DNA of 64,000 nt, taken from positions 92,741 to 156,740 of the forward strand of contig NZ_JAMXMV010000019.1 in assembly GCF_024055715.1 (NCBI RefSeq), read 5' to 3'. Shown one piece after another: positions 1 through 20,352 of the stretch (within the stretch, counting starts at the first letter, position 1; each line of letters opens with the position of its first letter). The DNA is from Actinoallomurus soli. GTDB lineage: Bacteria; Actinomycetota; Actinomycetes; Streptosporangiales; Streptosporangiaceae. A program made the translations under genes and the position numbers. The notes beneath the pieces were generated by a model, which saw nothing but the letters and a program-made list of their open reading frames with translations, did not search any database and was not told the DNA's origin.

Positions 1-413
1 GGCCTGACGTACGGGCTGCTGCGCCACCTGAACCCGCGGACCCGGGACCGGCTCGCGGCCCTGCCCGCGCCGCAGATCGTCTTCAACTACCTCGGCCGGG
101 TCGACACCGGGGACGGCGACTGGAGCCTGGCCCCGGAGTCCGACGTACTCGGCCCCGGCCACGACCCGGACCTGCCGCTCGCCCACGGCCTGGAGATCGA
201 CGCCGTGACGCGGGACGGCGACCTGTACGCCACCTGGGTCTGGCCCGCCGGCCGGCTGTCCGAGGACGCGGTCCGCGAGCTGGCCGACCGCTGGTTCGCG
301 GCGCTGCGGGACCTGGCCGACGCGGACGGCGGCGGGCACACGCCCTCGGACCTGACCCTCGTCGAGCTGGACCAGGACGAGATCGACGCGCTCGAGGACC
401 TTTGGGAGCAGGA

Positions 414-417
<4 letters not shown>
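1..417 (+). CDS. NRPS subunit, C-terminal end (epimerization domain), partial
   Basis: The gene enters from the left edge; only the last 138 codons are visible. They match the end of an NRPS epimerization (E) domain: the segment [11 protein letters not shown] is the family's late NYLGR motif and the following residues have the usual E-domain end. The protein finishes with an acidic tail ([16 protein letters not shown]...) of the kind that serves as a donor docking helix in actinomycete NRPSs. The stop overlaps the start of the next NRPS gene, so the two are cotranslated and act in order. A terminal E domain means the last residue loaded by this subunit is passed on in D form. Its substrate cannot be read because the A domain lies outside the window. 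Confidence 0.93.
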
Positions 418-11000
<10,583 letters not shown>

Positions 11001-11006
<6 letters not shown>

Positions 11007-11064
11007 GCACCGGACGCGGGCGGCGGGAGGATCTGTGACGACCGGACGCGGGCGGCTGGAGGAC
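11001..11064 (+). repeat. Imperfect 32-bp tandem duplication at an NRPS gene junction
   Basis: Bases 11001-11032 and 11033-11064 match at 28 of 32 positions. The first copy carries the stop of the upstream NRPS gene and a GTG overlapping it (GTGA). The second copy carries the true GTG start of the downstream gene. The first GTG opens an 11-codon minicistron that ends exactly on the true start, again as GTGA. Confidence 0.9.
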
Positions 11065-14000
11065 GTCCTGCCGCTGTCCCCGCTCCAGCAGGGGCTGTAC
11101 TTCCACGCCGCGCTGGACGACCGGGACCTGTACGCGACGCAGCTCGTGCTCGACCTGGAGGGCCCCCTGGACGTCGCCGCGCTGAAGCGCGCCGCGTCCG
11201 CGCTGCTCGCCCGGCACGCGAACCTGCGCTGCGGCTTCCGGCAGCGCAAGAACGGCGAACCGGTCCAGCTCGTCCACCGCGAGGTCGCCCTGCCTTGGGA
11301 GGAGGCGACCGGCGACCCCGGCGCCGTCGCCGAGCGGGAGCGCGCCCGGCCGTTCGACCTGGCGCGGCCGCCGCTGCTCCGGTTCACGCTGGTCCCCGGC
11401 GGGCCGGACCGGAACCGGCTCATCGTCACGAGCCACCACATCCTCCTGGACGGCTGGTCGATGCCGGTCCTCGCGGAGGAGTTCTTCACGCTCTACCTCG
11501 GCGGCACGCTTCCTCCCGTCACGCCGTACAAGCGGTACCTGGAGTGGCTGGCCGGCCGGGACCGTACGGCGGCCCGCGAGGCCTGGGCGAAGGCCCTCGA
11601 CGGCGTCGAGGAGCCCACGCTGGTCGCACCGGCGACGGCGGCAGGGCCGCCGGTGCCGCCGCGCCGGGTCACCACCGAGGTCGCGCTGGACCTGTCGGCG
11701 GTCCGGCGGCACGGGCTCACCCCGAACACGCTGGTCCAGGGCGCGTGGGGGCTGCTGCTGTCCCGGCTGACCGGCCGCGACGACGTGGTGTTCGGGGCGG
11801 CGGTGTCCGGCCGTCCCCCGGAGATCCCCGGCGTCGGGCGGATGGTCGGGCTGTTCGTCAACACGGTTCCGGTCCGGGTGCGGATCGACGAGGAGCGGTC
11901 CGTCGCGGCGCTGCTCACGCGGCTGCAGGACGAGCAGGCCGAGCTGTTCCCGCACCAGCACGCCGGGCTGACCGAGATCAGCCGGACGCCGCTGTTCGAC
12001 ACGATGACCGCGTTCGAGAACTATCCACAGCCTGGGGATATCGCGCTCGGCGACGTACGACTGACCCGTGTGGATCTCTTCGACGCGACGCACTACCCCC
12101 TCGCCCTGGTCGCCGCGCCGCTCGGCGGCGACCGGCTGTGGCTGCGGCTCGACCACCGGCCCGACGCGTACGACGACGCGGAGGCCGCGCTGCTGCTCGC
12201 CCGCGTCGAGCGGCTGCTGCGCGCGATGGCCGCGCGCCCCGACGCCCCCGTCGGCGACCTGGACATTCTGCTGCCCGGCGAACGCGACCGGATCCTGGGC
12301 GACTGGGCCGACGGCCCGCCCGCCGCGCCGCCCCGTACGCTGCCGGAGCTGGTCGGGACCTGGGTCGGGCGCACGCCCGACGCCCCCGCCGTGACCTGCG
12401 AGGACACGACGCTCACGTACGCGGAGCTGTGGGCGCGGGCCGGTGCGCTCGCCGGCGAGCTGACCGCGCTGGGCGTCGGCCCGGAGACGATCGTGGCGAT
12501 CGCGCTGCCCCGGTCGGTGAACTTCGTCGTCTCCGCCCTGGGCGTGAGCCGGGCGGGTGGCGCGTACCTGCCGATCGACCCCGGCTATCCGCCGGACCGC
12601 GTCGCGTTCATGCTCGACGACGCCCGGCCCGCCTGCCTGATCGCCCCACCCGGCGTGCCGCTCCCGTACGACGGGCCGCGCCTGTCCCCGCCGGCGGCCG
12701 GGCGCGACGTCCGGACCCGGCCCGTACGGCCCGAGAACGCGGCGTACGTCATCTACACCTCCGGGTCGACCGGGCGGCCGAAGGGCGTGGTCGTCTCGCA
12801 CGCGGGCCTGGCGAGCCTCGCCGCGACCGAGATCGAGGGGTTCGGCCTCGCGCCGGGCGACCGTACGCTGCACTTCTCCTCGCCGAGCTTCGACGCCTCG
12901 GTGTTCGAGCTGCTGATGGGCCTCGCCTCGGGCGGGACCGTGACGATCGTGCCCCCGGACGTGTACGGCGGCGAGGCCCTCCGCGACGTGCTCCGGGAGG
13001 TGACGCACGGCTTCGTCGCCCCGGCCGTGCTCGCGGGCCTCGACGCCGACGGCCCGGCGAACCCGCGCACCCTCGTCGTCGGCGGCGAGTCCTGCCCGCC
13101 CGGCCTCGTCGAACGCTGGGCGCCCGGCCGCCGGATGATCAACGCGTACGGGCCGACGGAGACCACCGTCGCCGCGACGATGAGCGCGCCGCTCACCGGC
13201 GACGCCACGACGATCGGCCTGCCCATCACCGGCGCGCGGGTGTACGTGCTCGACGGGCGGCTGCGGCCCGTCCCGCCCGGCGTGCCCGGTGAGCTGTACG
13301 TCGCCGGGATCGGCCTGGCCCGCGGCTACCTGAACCGGCCCGCACCGACCGCCGAGCGCTTCGTCGCCGGCCCGTTCGGGCCGGGCCGGATGTACCGGAC
13401 CGGGGACCTCGTCCGGCGGCGGGCCGACGGCCGCCTGGAGTACCTCGGCCGTACGGACGCGCAGGTCAAGGTGCGCGGCTTCCGGATCGAGCCCGGTGAG
13501 ATCGAGGCGGTGCTCGCCGGGCAGGACGGCGTCGGGCGGGCCGCCGTCGTCGTCCGCGAGGATCGGCCGGGCGACCGGCGCCTCGTCGCGTACGTCACCG
13601 GCGACGCCGACCCGGCCGAGCTGCGGCGGGCGGCGGCGCGGACCCTCCCCGGCCACCTGGTCCCCTCCGCCGTCGTCGTCCTGGACGCCCTCCCGCTCGG
13701 CCCGAGCGGCAAGCTCGACCGCGCGGCGCTGCCCGCGCCGGAGGTCTCCGGGGTTTCCCGGCCGCCGCTGGGGCCGCTGGAGGAGGTCCTGTGCGGCCTG
13801 TTCGCCGAGGTCCTGGGCCTGGACCGGGTCGGGGTCGAGGACGGGTTCTTCGAGCTCGGCGGCGACTCCCTGCTCGCCACCCGCCTGGCCGGCCGGGTCC
13901 GCGCCGAGCTGGGCGCCGACCTGCCGGTCCGTACCGTGTTCGAGGCGCCGACCGTCGCGGCGCTCGCCGGCCGCCTCGACGCGGCGCCCGCCGGCGGGAC

Positions 14001-14742
14001 CGCGCCGCTCGACGTGCTCCTGCCGCTGCGCGCGCGGGGCGACCGGCCGCCGCTGTTCTGCGTGCACCCCGCCGTCGGCGTGGCCTGGTCGTACGCCGGG
14101 CTGCTGCGCCACCTGCCGGACCGGCCGGTGTACGGCCTGCAGGCCCGCGGCATCGCCCGCGACGAGGACCTGCCCGGATCGGTGGAGGAGATGGCCGCCG
14201 ACTACGTCGCCGTCATCCGCGGCGTCCAGCCCCACGGCCCGTACCACCTGCTGGGCTGGTCGCTCGGCGGCCTGATCGCGCACGCCATGGCCGTACGGCT
14301 GCGGGCCGGCGGCGAACAGGTCGCCCTCCTCGCGCTCCTGGACGCCTACCCCCTCGACGGCGACCCGGATGCCGAGGTGCCGCTGCCCGACCTGCTGCGC
14401 GACCTCGGGTTCGCGGTGCCCGAGGAGGTGACGGCGGAGGACGTCGCCGGTCTCCTGGAGGGCAGCGCGCTCGGCGGGATCGACGTCCACCGCCTGGAGG
14501 GCCTCTACCGCGCCTACCTGAACGCCCTGCGCAACGGGCGGCGGTTCGTTCCCGGACGGTTCGACGGGGACCTGCTGCTGTTCACCGCCGCGCGCAACAC
14601 CGAGGCGCCGCCCGCCGACGTGTGGGCGCCGTACGCCGCCCGCGTCGAGCCGTACGCGGTCGACTGCGCGCACACCGAGATGGCCGATCCCGGCCCACTG
14701 GCCCACATCGCCGCGAAGTTGAAGGAGAGTCTGGATCCATGA
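11035..14742 (+). CDS. Terminal NRPS module: C-A-T-TE
   Basis: A 1235-residue terminal subunit. C domain about 7-420 (HHILLDGWS near 134, DCL type expected after the upstream E domain), A domain 435-902 (core [11 protein letters not shown] near 571), T domain with LGGDSLL near 941, then a type I thioesterase 995-1235. The thioesterase has the nucleophile motif GWSLGG near 1076, an Asp in LLDAYP and a His in DCAHTEM, so it should release the product by hydrolysis or cyclization. The A-domain code reads DAFFVGAVAK, which fits no code I know well; an aliphatic residue is a weak guess. The GTG start has GGGAGG four bases upstream. The stop overlaps the MbtH start. Confidence 0.94.
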   Translation: MTTGRGRLEDVLPLSPLQQGLYFHAALDDRDLYATQLVLDLEGPLDVAALKRAASALLARHANLRCGFRQRKNGEPVQLVHREVALPWEEATGDPGAVAERERARPFDLARPPLLRFTLVPGGPDRNRLIVTSHHILLDGWSMPVLAEEFFTLYLGGTLPPVTPYKRYLEWLAGRDRTAAREAWAKALDGVEEPTLVAPATAAGPPVPPRRVTTEVALDLSAVRRHGLTPNTLVQGAWGLLLSRLTGRDDVVFGAAVSGRPPEIPGVGRMVGLFVNTVPVRVRIDEERSVAALLTRLQDEQAELFPHQHAGLTEISRTPLFDTMTAFENYPQPGDIALGDVRLTRVDLFDATHYPLALVAAPLGGDRLWLRLDHRPDAYDDAEAALLLARVERLLRAMAARPDAPVGDLDILLPGERDRILGDWADGPPAAPPRTLPELVGTWVGRTPDAPAVTCEDTTLTYAELWARAGALAGELTALGVGPETIVAIALPRSVNFVVSALGVSRAGGAYLPIDPGYPPDRVAFMLDDARPACLIAPPGVPLPYDGPRLSPPAAGRDVRTRPVRPENAAYVIYTSGSTGRPKGVVVSHAGLASLAATEIEGFGLAPGDRTLHFSSPSFDASVFELLMGLASGGTVTIVPPDVYGGEALRDVLREVTHGFVAPAVLAGLDADGPANPRTLVVGGESCPPGLVERWAPGRRMINAYGPTETTVAATMSAPLTGDATTIGLPITGARVYVLDGRLRPVPPGVPGELYVAGIGLARGYLNRPAPTAERFVAGPFGPGRMYRTGDLVRRRADGRLEYLGRTDAQVKVRGFRIEPGEIEAVLAGQDGVGRAAVVVREDRPGDRRLVAYVTGDADPAELRRAAARTLPGHLVPSAVVVLDALPLGPSGKLDRAALPAPEVSGVSRPPLGPLEEVLCGLFAEVLGLDRVGVEDGFFELGGDSLLATRLAGRVRAELGADLPVRTVFEAPTVAALAGRLDAAPAGGTAPLDVLLPLRARGDRPPLFCVHPAVGVAWSYAGLLRHLPDRPVYGLQARGIARDEDLPGSVEEMAADYVAVIRGVQPHGPYHLLGWSLGGLIAHAMAVRLRAGGEQVALLALLDAYPLDGDPDAEVPLPDLLRDLGFAVPEEVTAEDVAGLLEGSALGGIDVHRLEGLYRAYLNALRNGRRFVPGRFDGDLLLFTAARNTEAPPADVWAPYAARVEPYAVDCAHTEMADPGPLAHIAAKLKESLDP

Positions 14743-14960
14743 CCAACCCGTTCGAAGACCCCGACGGCCGGTACCTCGTCCTCGTCAACGAGGAGGGGCA
14801 GCACTCCCTGTGGCCGACGTTCGCCGACGTCCCCGCGGGATGGACCGTCGCGCACGGCGAGGACACCCGGCAGGCGTGCCTCGACTACGTCAACGAGCAC
14901 TGGACCGACATGCGCCCGAAGAGCCTGATCGCGGCCATGGAACAGCACGAGAGGGGCTGA
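14739..14960 (+). CDS. mbtH: MbtH-like protein
   Basis: A 73-residue protein of normal MbtH length. It begins [20 protein letters not shown] and keeps the family signature: NxExQxSLWP (here [10 protein letters not shown]), a central W in VPAGW and the late WTDMRP. MbtH proteins bind the N-terminal subdomain of NRPS adenylation domains and support their folding and activity. The ATG overlaps the TGA of the terminal NRPS gene (ATGA), with AAGGAGAG upstream, so it belongs to the same operon and most likely serves the A domains encoded just before it. Confidence 0.97.
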   Translation: MTNPFEDPDGRYLVLVNEEGQHSLWPTFADVPAGWTVAHGEDTRQACLDYVNEHWTDMRPKSLIAAMEQHERG

Positions 14961-14961
14961 C

Positions 14962-15708
14962 GTGCCGGGCTGGATCCGCACCTTTCAGGCCCGGCCCGCC
15001 GCGGCCACGCGGCTGATCTGCTTCCCCCACGCGGGCGGGTCGGCGGCGTTCTACCGGCCCTGGGCCCTGGCGGCCACGGAGGTCGACGTCCGCATCGCGG
15101 AGTACCCCGGCCGGGCGGACCGGCTGTTCGAGCCCCTCGTCGACGACGCGGTCGAGGTCGCCCGCGCCGTCACGGAGGCGCTGCTGCCGCTGCTGGACCG
15201 ACCGGTCGCGCTGTTCGGGCACAGCATGGGAGCGACCATCGCGTACGAGACGGCCCGCCTGCTGGCCGCGCGCGGCACCCCGCCGGCGCACCTGTTCGTC
15301 TCCGCCTCCCGCGCCCCCGGCGACCGCCCGGTCAAACCGGCCGGAGAGGTCTTCCACGACAAGGACGACGACGTGCTCGTCGCCGAGCTGGTCCGGCTCG
15401 GCGGGACGGACGCGCAGGCTCTCGCCGACCCGCAACTGCGCGAACTCGTCCTCCCGTACATCCGGAGCGACTTCCGGCTCCTGGAGAGTTACCGGCACGC
15501 GCCGGGCCCGCCCCTCGACGTCCCGATCACCGCCTTCACCGCGGACGCCGACCCGATCGTCACGCCCGCGCAGGCCGAACGCTGGGCCGAGGTCACCACC
15601 GGCGCGTTCGCGCTGCGGATCTACCCCGGCGACCACTTCTACCTGCTCCCGCACCGGGACGCGCTGCTGGCGGCGATCCAGGAGGGTCTCGCCGGACGGG
15701 TCAGGTGA
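14962..15708 (+). CDS. Type II thioesterase
   Basis: A 248-residue alpha/beta hydrolase of the type II thioesterase (GrsT-like) family. Visible features are the N-terminal LICFPHAGGSAAFYRPW, the nucleophile motif GHSMG near residue 90, the Asp in ADADPIV and the catalytic His in GDHFYLL. Such enzymes clear misloaded or misprimed acyl groups from carrier domains. The GTG start is one base after the mbtH stop, with GAGAGGGG upstream, making this the last gene of the NRPS operon. Its 3' end overlaps the convergent lipoprotein gene by 8 bases. Confidence 0.95.
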   Translation: MPGWIRTFQARPAAATRLICFPHAGGSAAFYRPWALAATEVDVRIAEYPGRADRLFEPLVDDAVEVARAVTEALLPLLDRPVALFGHSMGATIAYETARLLAARGTPPAHLFVSASRAPGDRPVKPAGEVFHDKDDDVLVAELVRLGGTDAQALADPQLRELVLPYIRSDFRLLESYRHAPGPPLDVPITAFTADADPIVTPAQAERWAEVTTGAFALRIYPGDHFYLLPHRDALLAAIQEGLAGRVR

Positions 15709-16348
15709 AGTTGACGCCGTCCGTGATGGGCTGGATGGTGCCCAGGACGATGGAGTCGCAGATCGGCGGCTTGTGGTCGCCGTCCCCGGAGTACGTGAGC
15801 GGGATCCAGGAGCTGTTCCAGGCGACGCCGAGGCCGGAGGTGGCCCCGCCGCAGTCCGGGCCGGTGTGCCACTTCATTCCCGCGAACACCGAGTTCCCGG
15901 CGCGCAGCGCGATCGTCCTCCCCCTGCCGGGGTAGTTCAGGCGCGTCGCCGGCAACGGCCTGTAGTCCGGCCCGCCGGCGCCGATCGGCGCCCACCCGGC
16001 CGGAATCAGGCACTGGTGATTCGACCGGTTGGTCAGAATCAGCATGCCGATGCCCTTCTCCTCGGAGTTGGAGTTCTGCACCTGAAGGTCGGCACGGAGT
16101 TCGGCGGCCATGCAGGTCGGCGTGGTTCCGCGGTTCGAGGCCGTCGTCGCGTGGCCCGCCGTACCTCCCGCGTTCCCACCGCTGTGGCCGGTGGACGACG
16201 ACGACGCGGTCGGGCTGGACGACGGCTGCTCCGCGTCGAATGGGGGCTTCGGCTTGTCCCCGCCGACATTGCACCCGGTGACGGAGAGGGCGACCAGACC
16301 GCCTCCGCAAGCGATGACAGCGGCGGAACGCAGGCGCTTGAGCTTCAT
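15701..16348 (-). CDS. Secreted lipoprotein with DUF4232-like domain
   Basis: A 215-residue protein. The N terminus MKLKRLRSAAV leads into a hydrophobic stretch ending in a lipobox-like VTGC, so it is probably lipid-anchored outside the membrane. A Ser/Thr/Gly-rich linker (about residues 30-70) follows, then a domain with LTNRSNHQCLIPAGW and paired cysteines that resembles DUF4232, common in actinobacterial lipoproteins. The ATG at 16348 is preferred over upstream in-frame starts because it has GGGAGG nine bases before it and begins a proper signal peptide. It is convergent with the thioesterase gene and probably unrelated to peptide synthesis. Function unknown. Confidence 0.85.
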   Translation of the reverse strand: MKLKRLRSAAVIACGGGLVALSVTGCNVGGDKPKPPFDAEQPSSSPTASSSSTGHSGGNAGGTAGHATTASNRGTTPTCMAAELRADLQVQNSNSEEKGIGMLILTNRSNHQCLIPAGWAPIGAGGPDYRPLPATRLNYPGRGRTIALRAGNSVFAGMKWHTGPDCGGATSGLGVAWNSSWIPLTYSGDGDHKPPICDSIVLGTIQPITDGVNFT

Positions 16349-16502
16349 TCGTGAGCCTCCCAGCGGAATCAGATCCGGAACACTGAAGGAGATGTCCGCG
16401 CATGGACGGAGGTTCGTCATGACACCCGTCTGATCAGCGGAAACGCGGTGATCGTCTTCACACGAACTTCGCACGCCTCTTCGTCGTCTGCGCGCGAAAG
16501 CG

Positions 16503-17414
16503 TCAGAGCGTGCGCCGCAGATGCTGCTCGGCCCACTCCGCGAAGCCGGTGAGGGGCAGGCCGAGCGCGCGGGCGTACGCAGGGCGGGCGGGCTGGTCGG
16601 CCTCGTTGTACCACATGTGCGAAACGGTCCATTCCGGCATTCCGGCGGCGATGGCCTCCTCCGCCGTCATGGACGGCGCGGTCAACTCGGTCCCCAGGAC
16701 GCCGGAGAGGACCTCGGCGATCTCGGTCATCGACAAGTGGTCGCCCGCCAGCTCCAGTTCGACCGTGTGGAACCGCTGCGGGGCGGCGAAGGCCGCCGCG
16801 GCCGCGGTGCCGATATCGGCGACGGCGACGAGGGGAATCCTGGTGCCGGGCTGGATGACGGTCACGATTCCGCCCTCGATGCCGTGGGGGAACAGGAAGT
16901 CCATGAGGAAGTTCTCCATGAAGAACGCCGGTTTGAGCAGTGTCCAGTGCTCAAAGCCCGCCTCACGAACCCGGTCCTGGAGTGCCGTCTTGGTCTCGTA
17001 GTAGTGCTCCAGCGCCGCCCAGCGGCCATCCGCCCAGCCGGGTGCGTTCCGGTGCTGTCCGGCGCCGGAGACGGAGGTGTGCACGAACTGCGCCACCCCT
17101 GCGTCGCGCGCGCCGTCGATCAGATTGCGTCCCTGGACCCACTCGGAGTCACCCTGGAGGTCGTTCATGTCGGGCATCTGCACGGAGAAGACGGCACGCG
17201 TCCCGGCGGCGGCCCGGCGTACCGAATCGAGGTCGTCGAGGTCGCCGGTGACCAGCTCGGCGCCGAGCGCCGCGACGGCCCTGGCCCGCTCGGTGGCCGG
17301 GTCGCGGACCAGCGCACGTACGGGGACGCCCGCCGCGAGCAGGGCGCGGGCGGTGGCGCCGCCCTGTCGGCCGGTGGCGCCGGTGACGAGGACCGGTGCG
17401 GGATCGATGGGCAT
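16503..17414 (-). CDS. NmrA-like NAD(P)-binding reductase
   Basis: A 303-residue atypical short-chain dehydrogenase of the NmrA/HSCARG type. The Rossmann nucleotide loop VTGATGRQGG lies near the N terminus (about residues 9-18), and LVRDPATERARAVAALGAELV is the usual second strand region. These proteins act as NAD(P)H sensors or oxidoreductases. The ATG at 17414 begins directly before the Rossmann fold and has GAGGAG upstream, so the in-frame extension toward the TetR gene is not used. It is divergent from the TetR regulator at 17520, which likely represses it. Confidence 0.9.
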   Translation of the reverse strand: MPIDPAPVLVTGATGRQGGATARALLAAGVPVRALVRDPATERARAVAALGAELVTGDLDDLDSVRRAAAGTRAVFSVQMPDMNDLQGDSEWVQGRNLIDGARDAGVAQFVHTSVSGAGQHRNAPGWADGRWAALEHYYETKTALQDRVREAGFEHWTLLKPAFFMENFLMDFLFPHGIEGGIVTVIQPGTRIPLVAVADIGTAAAAAFAAPQRFHTVELELAGDHLSMTEIAEVLSGVLGTELTAPSMTAEEAIAAGMPEWTVSHMWYNEADQPARPAYARALGLPLTGFAEWAEQHLRRTL

Positions 17415-17445
17415 GGCTGCTCCTCGGGAGTGCAGGCGGATAAAC

Positions 17446-17499
17446 GGCGGGGCCCGCCACTTACTGGCCCCGTAATATATGGAGGGCCCCGCCACTTAT
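17446..17499. promoter_or_regulatory. Paired direct-repeat operator between reductase and TetR genes
   Basis: Two near-identical elements with core GGSCCCGCCACTTA lie at 17446-17464 and 17481-17499, 35 bases apart. Between them is an AT-rich TAATATAT (17473-17480), the only good -10-like element in the region. The arrangement fits a TetR-type autoregulatory operator covering the divergent promoters. Confidence 0.65.
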
Positions 17500-17519
17500 G
17501 CAAACCCGGAGGTGACGCG

Positions 17520-18101
17520 ATGTCCGCCCAGCGTGCGGATGCCCGGCGCAACTACGAGCGCATCCTCGCCGTGGCCATGGAGGAGGTCGCCGCGCACGGC
17601 GCCGACGCCTCCCTGGAGCAGATCGCCCGCACGGCGGGGGTCGGCTCCGCCACCGTGCGACGGCACTTCCCCGGCCGCCGCGCGCTGCTGGAGGCGGTCT
17701 TCCGCGAGCGGATCGCGACCCTGTGCGCCCGTGCCGGCGAGTTGGCCGAGGTGGCGGACGCGCGAGCGGCGCTGCTGGAGTGGCTCGGCGCGTTCACCGC
17801 GTACGCGGCCTCGGCGCGGGGGATGGCCGCCGCGCTGGCCCAGGAGGGGCTGCTCGACCCGGAGGACGGCGGCGACAACGCATGCTCGGCGCAACTGATC
17901 CAGGCATGCGGGCCGCTGCTGCGGCGGGCACAGCGAGCCGGTGCGGTGGCGCCCGGCGTGGCCGTATCCGACCTCCTCACGCTGATCACGGGCATCGCGC
18001 TGGCGACGGAGCGCCATCCGGACGCGGCAGCCGAGGCGGAGCGATTGCTGGGACTGGTGGTGGCAGGGGTGAGCCCATCGGTGGTCACCGCTCGCGGGTA
18101 G
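17520..18101 (+). CDS. TetR/AcrR-family transcriptional regulator
   Basis: A 193-residue regulator. The N-terminal helix-turn-helix is clear: ILAVAMEEVAAHGADASLEQIARTAGVGSATVRRHFPGRRALLEAV (the family's usual pattern, residues about 14-58). The C-terminal ligand domain is typical of small actinobacterial TetR proteins with a SbtR-like tail. The ATG is chosen for its GGAGGTGA four bases upstream. It is divergent from the NmrA-like reductase and shares the repeated operator at 17446-17499, so it probably represses both itself and that gene. The ligand is unknown. Confidence 0.93.
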   Translation: MSAQRADARRNYERILAVAMEEVAAHGADASLEQIARTAGVGSATVRRHFPGRRALLEAVFRERIATLCARAGELAEVADARAALLEWLGAFTAYAASARGMAAALAQEGLLDPEDGGDNACSAQLIQACGPLLRRAQRAGAVAPGVAVSDLLTLITGIALATERHPDAAAEAERLLGLVVAGVSPSVVTARG

Positions 18102-18214
18102 CCCCATGCCGGCCGTACGCGAAAGCGTCACGCTTCGCTCACGGTGCCATCTTTTCCGTGATCGTCGGCGTCTCATCTGTCGCGAGGGCATCCGATCCCG
18201 CCGAAAGGAACGCC

Positions 18215-18979
18215 ATGGCGGACAACAACGGGAACGACCAGGTCGCACTGTTCATCGACCTGGAGAATCTGTCGATCAACGCGAAGACGGCGCTGCCCGG
18301 CCAGGTGACGAATCCGGTGCCGTACAAAGTGCTGGAAGGGCTGTGCCGCCGCTACGGGCACGCGTCGATCCGGCGGGCGTACGCCGACTGGTCGAAACCG
18401 GAGTTCGCGCGGTTCCTCAAGGACCTGGACCTCAACGGAATCGACCCGATCCAGGTCGTACGCCTCGGCGCGCAGCAGAAGAACGCGGTCGACATCCACA
18501 TGTCGGTGGACGTGATGGAGGTGCTCTTCACCCGGCCCGAGGTGACGACGTTCCTGCTGGCCACCGGGGACAGCGACTACGCGCCGCTCGTGAAGAAACT
18601 GCGCGGCTTCGGCAAGCACATCGTCGGCATCGGCACCGAGGCCAGCGCGAGCAACCGCCTGATCGCCAACTGCTCGGAGTACAAGTACTGGGGCACGCTG
18701 GTCGCGGAGGTCGACCCGGTGGCCCGCGCGACCATCGGCGACACTTTTCCGATCGCCGAGGCGAAACGGCTCGTCCTGTCCGCGTTAGAAGAGAGCGCGA
18801 CGCCCGAGGCGAAGGGCGCCTGGCTCAAGTCGAAGATGCGCACCCTGGACCCGTCCTTCGACGAGAAGAACTACGAATGCCGCAGCTTCCGCGAGTTCCT
18901 CGGCCGCCTGGAGGGCGTCGTGACCGTCACGACCTCCAGCCACGGCGACATGATCGTCACGCCCCTGACCCGCAAATGA
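18215..18979 (+). CDS. NYN-domain putative ribonuclease with C-terminal OST-HTH-like region
   Basis: A 254-residue protein. The first 160 residues are a NYN (PIN-like, LabA/DUF88) domain: ALFIDLENLS carries the first acidic site, a middle Asp sits in KNAVDIHM, and ATGDSDYAPLV is the diagnostic late motif with GDSD. These residues coordinate metal for RNA cleavage in the family. The last 80 residues (AKRLVLSAL...FREFLGRLEGVVTV) look like an OST-HTH/LOTUS winged-helix RNA-binding domain, the usual partner. AAAGGA precedes the ATG. It is transcribed alone. A role in RNA turnover is inferred from family only. Confidence 0.9.
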   Translation: MADNNGNDQVALFIDLENLSINAKTALPGQVTNPVPYKVLEGLCRRYGHASIRRAYADWSKPEFARFLKDLDLNGIDPIQVVRLGAQQKNAVDIHMSVDVMEVLFTRPEVTTFLLATGDSDYAPLVKKLRGFGKHIVGIGTEASASNRLIANCSEYKYWGTLVAEVDPVARATIGDTFPIAEAKRLVLSALEESATPEAKGAWLKSKMRTLDPSFDEKNYECRSFREFLGRLEGVVTVTTSSHGDMIVTPLTRK

Positions 18980-19405
18980 GGCTGCAGCCGGGTCTCTCTT
19001 CGCGTCCTGCGCTGTGGCGGCCGGTTGAGGCGGCCGACACCGACCAACTCACCCGAGCGGTCTTGGAAGCGCGCACCTGGCCGTGGCCTCGGACGACATG
19101 ATTCAGGGACTCCTCCCCGCGCCGGCCTTTCCAACGGAAGTGGACCTCGACCGTCCTGACGCCTGCGTGTCGTCTCGGCGAGAACGCCCTGGGAAGTCAC
19201 CGGCCGACTCGGCCGCCGCTACTGCCTCCTTGCCGTCGCAGCGACCGGGTTTCGTCCGACTTGTGGCCTCTGCGCCGTCAATACCGATGACAAGCATCAG
19301 GACGCCGACTCGGCGAGTGGCGGGTCAACGGTCGTCGCCCAAGTCCGACCGGAAGGTCAGAGAAGGGTTGTCGCGTTTGTCGGAGGGGATGATTAGCATC
19401 CGCGG
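18980..19405 (+). other. Intergenic region with gene debris
   Basis: No gene can be supported here. Reading one plus-strand frame gives ADTDQLTRAVLEARTWPWP near 19035-19085, which reappears in altered form after the next gene (19976-20024). This suggests the tail of a lost gene. The base composition is less GC-rich than the surrounding genes from about 19100 onward. Confidence 0.5.
19042..19090 (+). repeat. 49-bp degenerate direct repeat, copy 1
   Basis: Matches 19976-20024 at 40 of 49 positions without gaps; the last 16 bases are identical. The two copies bracket the DUF4240 gene. In one frame both encode a DQ(L/F)TRAVLE.RTWPWP peptide. Confidence 0.85.
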
Positions 19406-19948
19406 ATGACTGCCGATCAGGATGATCAACGCCTTCCGACGCCGGATGAGGAAGTGCGCTTTTGGGGCCTGCTTGAAGCGGCATGGGCACCGTTGGGTGA
19501 CGACGTCGATCGGGCGCGGCGAGCATTGGCGGGCCGCGTGCCGGACGATGATGGTGACTCCGCGCTCGTCTCCATCATCGATGGTGCCCTCGAGGGCTTC
19601 CTGCGCAACCTCGCGAAGCAGAGTCGGGAACTGTCGGCGGCAGAGCTGACCGACTTTGATCGAGTCCTTGAGCGAAAGCTCTATGACATCGACCGCGCAG
19701 ACATCCAAGCGGTCACCGATGGCTCCGACGACGGCTTCTTGTATGCCCGAGGCTTCATCGTCGCACTCGGCCGTGCCTACTACGCTGCGGTGGTCCGCAA
19801 TCCCGACATGGCCGTGGTCGATGCGGAATGTGAGGAGATGTGCTACTTCTTCGCCCACCTGCACCGCGAGCGGTTCGGCGGCTTCCCGGCAACCGGTTCG
19901 GGAATCACACGAGAATCATGTTCGAATCCCGCCGGCTGGCACTTCTGA
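19406..19948 (+). CDS. DUF4240 domain protein
   Basis: A 180-residue cytoplasmic protein matching the DUF4240 family. It has the N-terminal FWGLLEAAW, a central helical part, and the family's late block FLYARGFIVALGRAYYAAV followed by a conserved region around EEMCYFFAH. The family has no established function; members are often found beside small mobile or regulatory genes in actinomycetes. No strong ribosome site precedes the ATG at 19406. Codon use is less GC-extreme than in neighbouring genes, and the gene is bracketed by two degenerate copies of a 49-bp sequence, both hints of acquisition. Confidence 0.75.
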   Translation: MTADQDDQRLPTPDEEVRFWGLLEAAWAPLGDDVDRARRALAGRVPDDDGDSALVSIIDGALEGFLRNLAKQSRELSAAELTDFDRVLERKLYDIDRADIQAVTDGSDDGFLYARGFIVALGRAYYAAVVRNPDMAVVDAECEEMCYFFAHLHRERFGGFPATGSGITRESCSNPAGWHF

Positions 19949-20352
19949 CCCGAACCTCGACTTCTCGCGAGCGCCGACCAGTTCACCCGCGCGGTGCTGG
20001 AGAGACGCACCTGGCCGTGGCCTCCGACCGCCTTCGCGGCGGCGGGGTGAGAGCTGCCCGTTCTGAGGTGTCTGCCTGGACCAGAAATCGTCTCGCCTGA
20101 GTAGACGGCCTCGGATCAGGTGCCGCCTGCCCTGTTCCGTTCGACCCTGGTCGTCTGAACCGCGAGGCCGTGGGGTGCGCGGCCCGGGAACATTCGACCT
20201 GGGGCCGAGTGGCCTATGACCGAATGTTGCCGTCCGCTTTCACAGTGTGATCACCCAGTCGTAGATTGAGGCCCCACGTAGGGCCGGGACGAGGTGTGGC
20301 CCTGCCCGCCGCACGACCGGCGGTGCTCATGCGGCGGGCCGAGTCGGCGAGG
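19949..20352 (+). other. Intergenic region with second repeat copy and an inverted repeat
   Basis: No gene is supported. It contains the second 49-bp repeat copy (19976-20024) and an inverted repeat with arms AACATTCG (20189-20196) and CGAATGTT (20221-20228) separated by 24 bases. The esterase gene ends at 20353 on the opposite strand, so this is a convergent junction. Confidence 0.5.
19976..20024 (+). repeat. 49-bp degenerate direct repeat, copy 2
   Basis: Partner of 19042-19090 (40 of 49 identical). Confidence 0.85.

Noticed and set aside
19917..19935. TTCGAATCCC resembling a tRNA T-loop
   Set aside because: The flanking bases do not form the 5-bp T stem, and no acceptor stem or anticodon arm is present; it lies inside the DUF4240 gene.
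20189..20228. Inverted repeat AACATTCG/CGAATGTT in the 20-kb intergenic region
   Set aside because: Short arms, a 24-base gap and a convergent gene junction give no clear role; listed only within the region note.
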